From Micractinium sp. NFX-FRZ (lineage: Eukaryota > Chlorophyta > Trebouxiophyceae > Chlorellales > Chlorellaceae): a stretch of DNA of 23,779 nucleotides. Under the pieces are notes generated by a model, which saw only the letters and a program-made list of their open reading frames with translations, ran no database searches and was not told where the DNA came from. The stretch lies in the NCBI GenBank assembly GCA_029339195.1, contig JAPTJF010000651.1:1-23779 (forward strand), written 5' to 3'. A program made the position numbers and the translations under genes. Shown here one piece after another: positions 19,614 to 23,779 of the stretch. Position 1 is the first letter of the stretch. Every line of letters starts with the position of its first letter.

Positions 19614-20202
19614 ACAGGGGCCCGGCATGGGCCACGCCAGGGCAAGGCGCGGGCGTATGAAGACGGATACACACGTGCCGGCCTGCGGCTCTCTCTGCCC
19701 GCCATCTTACGGAGGCCTCCATATATGCATTCCCCAACGGCCGTTACAGTGTCGTACGGTGCGGGTTCAACCACGTGTTGTTGACCTTGTGCCAAATGCT
19801 TGGAGGATAGGCACGGGCCGGCGGCAAGCGGCGGCTGGCGGTGCGCTGCGCATGCTGTTGGCTCTCTTGTTTTCCGGCCGACCCCCGGTGGCACATCTTA
19901 CAGTTCTTCCGATTCCGATAATCCTGCTTTCGCCGCCGCCTTGAACCGGGTAAATTCACCCACGGGTGGACACCCTGGCATAATGCTGTTGGCAGCCCCA
20001 CCGTTCGAGCCCTGGTGCGGTTGCCCGATGCTTGTAACTCTATTACATGTTGATTGATTGGCTGGCAGCAGGGCAGCGTCCTCAAAGGCTGGTTCGACAG
20101 CCCTGCTAGTCAGTGCCAAAAGCTCTCCCTCTCCAAGCCCTCTCCACCGGGGCGCTGTGCAGCCAGCGGCTGCTGCTGCACAATTTGGTGTCGTGCAAAT
20201 CA
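19564..20202. other. Intergenic: 3' UTR of ASCH gene and promoter of mTERF gene
   Basis: No coding exon is supported in these 639 bases. A TGTAA motif at 20033-20037 could end the ASCH transcript, but it lies inside the segment that is duplicated upstream of the second mTERF gene. That segment, from about 19810, is more likely to be mTERF promoter and 5' UTR. Confidence 0.5.
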
Positions 20203-20235
20203 ATGACTCCGGAAGGGCGCCTGCAAGCTCCGCAG
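19810..20235 (+). repeat. First copy of the duplicated mTERF upstream region and exon 1
   Basis: This region shares ordered blocks with 22930-23230: GTGCGCTGCGCATG (19841 and 22974), a GAGCC-TGG...TTGC-CGATGCT block, CCGGGGCGCTGTGCAGCCAGC, and CAAGCTCCGCAG at the exon 1 donor. The copy is interrupted by about 130 bases (around 19855-19985) that the second copy lacks. Confidence 0.8.
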
Positions 20236-22281
20236 GTGGGCGGCCGCCGTGCACTGTTTGCGTCTCGGCACCTCGGCTCTTCTATTTGATTGCAGCGCCT
20301 GGCCTGTTCCCAAGATGCTCGTGCGGAGATTGCTCATGGAGCCGATGGTTGCGTCAGGCTCGACAACGTTGACAGTGGCACTGCTGTCCGCCCGCCGCCG
20401 CTCTGTGCAACTTTGGCAGTCCCTGCTCCCAGCCTTGGCCCCACCCTGTCAGGCAGGTTCCCAGCCTTTAAGTCCTGTTCCTCTCTTCATGCAGGGCACG
20501 GCATTTTGCTATGCGGGGCAGCCCCGTGCAGTTCTGCCACCGGTGCAGCGGCTCAGGCAGCAGAGGCAGCGCCCGCAGCCGCGTGCCTGGGAGGGCAGGT
20601 GTGCCGCCGCCAGCAGCAGCACCGGCAGCGACAGCAGAGAAGCGGTAGCTGAGGTGCTTGTTGAAGAGCTGCTGTGGCAAGAGCGATTCCGGGGGGGGGA
20701 GGGCAAGCGGCCAACAGAAGTGCCCGACTATGATCCAGCGCAGCTGCTGCTCAGCTTCGGGCTGCCCAGCTCGGGGGCAGGAGAGCTGCAGCAGGCCATT
20801 GCCAAGCTGCCAGTTGTGCGGCAGCATGGCGTGGTGCGGCACTGCAGCCAGGTGACGGCACACCTGCGCAGCCTGGGCATTGTGAGGCAGGATCTAGTCC
20901 AGCTGGTGCAGCGCTGCCCAGAGCTGTTCAGCTGGCCAGTGGAGGAGCGGGCTGCGGGGCTGTTCAGGCAGCTGCAGCAGCTTGGACTGACGGCGGCAGA
21001 AGCTGGCAAGTGCTTTGAGCAGCAGGCAGAGCTGGCATCAATACCCAGCTTCCAGCCTGCCATCGACACTCTGGCAGCGCTGTTTGAGGCTGCGGGCAGC
21101 AAGGGCGGCGAGTCAGGCGATCGGCGGCTGGGCGGGCTGCTGAGGCGGCAGCCCTCGGCAGCGGGAATGCTCATGCTGAGGGCTGACACGCTGCAGCAGC
21201 GCATCATCAACCTGCGGCGCCTGGGGCTGAGCAGTGCACGGATTGTGGCGGGTATCGGGCAGTCCTGGAGGCTGCTAAGCATGAGCCCCGATCACTTGGA
21301 AAAGCGGCAGCAGCTGCTGCGGCAGGAGCTGGGCATGGGCAGCGAGCTGTTTGCAAAGGTTTTGTGCCGAAGCCCTGGGGCGCTCTCTAGAAGTGAGGAC
21401 ACGCTGCGACAGCGGGCGCGCGCACTTTTAGCGGTGAGTTTCAAGGGGCAGCTGTTGCTTAAAAGCAGCTGGATCGGAATGTATGCTTTGTGCTCTACAG
21501 TGCTGCTGCTTACGGGGGGGCCGATGCATGTCGAAGTGCAGCCATGCTGGTTTCCTTGCTCTTGCTTGGTAAAATGCCATTGCACGCTTCTGCTTCTTGT
21601 CCCCTGCAGGTTTTTGGCGTAGAGGCCGTGCTGCGAGTGGTGAACAGCTCGCCTGCTGTGCTCAAGATTGGCAGCCCCATTTGGCAGACGGCGCTGGAGG
21701 TGATGCGGCTTGTGGGCGTGGCAGACCCGGCGGCATTGGCGCAGAGGAATGCTCACGTGTTGGAATTGAACTGGCTGGAGCTAGGCAGGCTTGTCAACCG
21801 GCTGGCGCTGCAGCGCTGCCTGGGCCTCACCCCTGCGGCCGTGTACCAGCAGCATGCCACTTACACGGCAAGCACCGGCGCTCCCCGGCTGGTGGGCCGC
21901 CTGCTGTACCTGGAGCGCTGCGACCTGCTGCCGCTGGTGGAAGACAAGCGGGCACGACTGGGTGCGTGGCGGCGGGAGCGTGGGCTGGATGCCCGGCGCA
22001 CGGCGCAAGGGGAGCCGCTGTTTATCAGCATCTGCGACGTGTGCACGAAGGGGGACCCAGCCTTTGTGGGCTTGCTCAACAAGAAGGGCTGCGGCGCCGG
22101 CTTTGTCGCCTTCCAAGCCGGGCTCTACAGCCAGCCTGCTTATCAGCAGCTGTGGGCGGCAGCGGGGGCAGAAGCGGCGCGGTTGAGGGCGGCGCTGCCG
22201 GATGAGCTGCGGGAGGGGCTGGCAGCCGCGGCACCGGCGGCTGGTGCTGCCAAACCGCCAGCAGAGGACGGCGCAGATTGA
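20203..22281 (+). CDS. mTERF-family protein (organellar transcription/RNA factor), copy 1
   Basis: Preferred exons are 20203-20235 (MTPEGRLQAPQ), 20495-21433 and 21610-22281, giving 547 aa. mTERF proteins are helical-repeat nucleic-acid binders that act in mitochondria or plastids on transcription, splicing or rRNA. Typical helix-turn units are visible: LRSLGIVRQDLVQLVQRCPE (from about 136), LRRLGLSSARIVAGIGQSW (from about 251), QELGMGSELFAKVLCRSPG, and VEAVLRVVNSSPAVLKIG spanning the start of the last exon. The C-terminus (RLVGRLLYLER, about 413) fits the family's last repeat. The short exon 1 is supported because the tandem copy has an equally long, in-frame exon 1 and similarity resumes sharply at 20495. 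Alternatives are an unspliced start at 20315, whose basic N-terminus could be a transit peptide, or at 20489. Confidence 0.83.
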
Positions 22282-22509
22282 GAATAACTGCATCTGTCGA
22301 ACCATGCCATTTGATTCCCTACAGCATACATTCACAATTTTCCATCTGACACTAAGTGCTCGCCACCCTGCGCTCGCTTTGGGCGCTGCTCCCTTGCTGT
22401 GCTCACAAACTTGCTTTGTTGCGTTGTGAGCATCGTTCACAATACATGACAAACTGTGTCAAACTTGCTTCAAACTTTCTGTTGTACACTTCAGCCACCG
22501 AACGGCTTC

Positions 22510-22514
22510 TGTAA
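22510..22514 (+). terminator. TGTAA poly(A) signal of mTERF copy 1
   Basis: TGTAA lies 229 bases after the TGA at 22279-22281, in a stretch of lower GC content. It is assigned by motif and spacing only. Confidence 0.4.
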
Positions 22515-22599
22515 CTCATCGGCATACCTGACCGGCGGCTGAGCAGTGCACGCGTGTGCCAGCGAGAAGGGGCCACCTGCCACTATTGCCACTCCGCAG

Positions 22600-22800
22600 G
22601 GGCCGCACCTCCGTCGAGCTGCTGTTGTTGCCGCTGCTGCCGCGGGCGCCGCCCGGCTCTGCGTGCCACCTGATACCTCGGCCAGGCAAGTGGAGCTGAA
22701 GCTGCTGCCCGTCATCCATCAGGAACAGCTCGGCTACATGGCCCAGATGTTGGGGCAACAGCTGTGGGAGCAGTGGGAGGAGACTTGGCACCGCCGCTAG
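22600..22800 (+). pseudogene. Possible orphan terminal exon or gene relic
   Basis: After an acceptor-like CACTCCGCAG at 22599, a 66-codon frame runs to TAG at 22798-22800. Its C-terminal half looks protein-like (KLLPVIHQEQLGYMAQMLGQ, then WEQWEETWHRR), with acidic and aromatic residues unlike the shadow frames of GC-rich noncoding DNA. No ATG-bearing upstream exon was found, and no similarity to the mTERF C-terminus is apparent. It may be a relic captured in the duplication, or chance. Confidence 0.25.
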
Positions 22801-22929
22801 GTACAGCGCAGTGCAGGCCTGCACATCTACCTGTCGGGGCCTGCAGTGAGTTGGTTTCAAGAGAATCACATGCGTGTGTGTGTATCCTGCCGACCTCATT
22901 GCGCGTCTTCCACATTCTGCCAAGTGAGG

Positions 22930-23230
22930 GATAAAAGGGGCACAGGGCGCCGGCAGCGGCGGTAGGGCGCCCTGTGCGCTGCGCATGCCGCGGGCGGCCC
23001 CACAGTTTGAGCCTTGGCGCGATTTGCCGATGCTCATGCCACGACACACGTGATAACAATCGACGGAGCAGGGAAGCGGCTGCACAGAGGCTGTGCCAGA
23101 TGCTCTCCCTCCCCTGTGCCAGATGCTCTCCCTCCCCGCCGGGGCGCTGTGCAGCCAGCGGCTGCTTGCACACAATGTTGGTGGCGCTCAGTTATCGATG
23201 ATGGCGGACGTGCGCCGGCAAGCTCCGCAG
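22930..23230 (+). repeat. Second copy of the duplicated mTERF upstream region and exon 1
   Basis: This is the partner of 19810-20235. The offset is about 3,130 bases at the outer end and 2,995 at the exon 1 ATG, because of an indel. A local duplication, CAGATGCTCTCCCTCCCC, occurs twice in a row at about 23098-23136. Confidence 0.8.
22931..22938 (+). promoter_or_regulatory. TATA-like ATAAAAGG upstream of mTERF copy 2
   Basis: GGGATAAAAGGGG lies about 265 bases upstream of the copy 2 ATG, at the outer edge of the duplicated block. Copy 1 has GAGGATAGGC at the equivalent place, so the box is specific to copy 2. Confidence 0.3.
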
Positions 23231-23779
23231 GTGCCGTGCCGTGCACAGTTCGCGCCTGTCTCCTAATAGCGCCTATTGTATGCATGCTTGCTAGTGCGGG
23301 GGGTACTCACGGAAACGAAGGTCGTGTGCCAGCCCTGGCAGTGCTTGAAAGAGGTGCCACTTGCCTGCCCTCTGCCGGCGCCGCTACATGGCTCCTTCGC
23401 CAGGCGTCCCTACTCTTTGCCTTTTCCCACCCTATCCACCACAGTGCCTGCCCCTCACAGCGCTCTGCATATATATCCATGCAGGGCACGGCATGTTCCC
23501 ATCCCGGGCAACCCCGCGCGGTACTGCTGCCGGTGCAGCGGCTCAGGCAGCGGAGGCAGCGCATGCAGCCGCAGTTCAACAGTGCTGCAGCCAGCAGCAG
23601 CACCGGCGGCGACAGCAGAGAAGCGACAGCTGAGGCACCTGTTGATGACGAGCTGCTGCGGCAATACCAGGTGCTGCAGCAGCAGGGGGAGGGCAAGCGG
23701 CCAAGAAGAAGAAGAAGAAGAAGAATACGCCCTTGGGCGTGGGTTGAGGAAACCAGCAGAGGTGTGGGCCCCCATGTCG
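23198..23779 (+). CDS. mTERF-family protein copy 2, 5' part only
   Basis: Exon 1 is 23198-23230 (MMADVRRQAPQ; GTGCCG donor). Exon 2 starts at 23485 after ATCCATGCAG and is open to the window end, 98 codons. It aligns with copy 1: GTA-C/F-x-GQPRAVLLPVQRLRQ, then SAAASSSTGGDSREATAEAP and QGEGKRP. After KRP it diverges: an (AGA)n run encodes seven Arg (23704 on), followed by a region with no match to copy 1 in this frame. The conserved helical repeats would lie beyond the window. Because 52 bases seem to be inserted relative to copy 1, copy 2 may be out of frame or carry a different N-terminal domain. An in-frame start at 23284 is an alternative. Confidence 0.65.

Larger units (their letters stand above)
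22282..23197. other. Intergenic between the two mTERF copies
   Basis: The first roughly 230 bases are relatively A/T-rich 3' UTR ending near a TGTAA at 22510-22514. A possible relic exon follows at 22600-22800. From about 22930 onward the sequence is the second copy of the duplicated mTERF upstream region. Confidence 0.5.

Noticed and set aside
20087..20102. GGCTGGTTCGACAGCC, similar to a tRNA T-arm.
   Set aside because: The loop has six bases, not seven, and no acceptor, D or anticodon arms can be folded around it.
22516..23175. Minus-strand frame of 219 codons between the mTERF genes.
   Set aside because: It overlaps the duplicated promoter region, has no family-like motif and is not kept in the other copy.

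Overview
The window is nuclear DNA from a very GC-rich eukaryote, most likely a trebouxiophyte green alga of the Chlorella type. The reasons are dense short introns with GTGAGC/GTGGGC donors and CTGCAG acceptors, coding sequence saturated with G and C at third positions, TGTAA poly(A)-type signals, and a gene set of plant-like families (BAHD acyltransferase, ASCH-domain ASC-1 homologue, mTERF). The genus is an inference. No prokaryotic, viral, CRISPR or complete transposon signature was seen, and no RNA gene could be supported.

Layout. Positions 410-9652 (minus strand) hold at least 18 exons of one large coiled-coil protein (1,356 or more residues) built from 35-residue units. Its 3' end is not identified and may lie left of the window, beyond a 49-base G run at 15-63. 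Positions 9653-10057 form a short divergent intergenic region. All following genes are on the plus strand: a 4-helix membrane protein resembling the DUF1772/anthrone-oxygenase-like family (10058-11741, 3 exons); a BAHD (HXXXD) acyltransferase (12824-16865, 11 exons); an ASC-1/TRIP4-like ASCH-domain protein (17216-19563, 6 exons, with a one-base frameshift in exon 1); an mTERF-family protein (20203-22281, 3 exons); and the first two exons of a second, tandemly duplicated mTERF gene (23198 to the window end).

How they work together. The genes look like ordinary neighbours in a compact algal genome, not a pathway or operon. The two mTERF copies are paralogues and would be expected to act on organellar nucleic acid. 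The coiled-coil protein may be plastid-targeted, judging only from an Arg/Ala-rich first exon. The most unusual features are structural: (i) the coiled-coil gene is made only of symmetric phase-0 exons, six of them exactly 105 nt, while two giant exons carry the same unit with 4- and 8-residue insertions; (ii) an intron of the DUF1772-like gene carries about four decayed tandem copies of its own 3' splice site and exon start; (iii) a roughly 3 kb tandem duplication created the second mTERF gene; (iv) a single missing base breaks the ASCH domain.

Gene models were assembled by eye from splice consensus, phase arithmetic and family knowledge. No alignment or database search was run.
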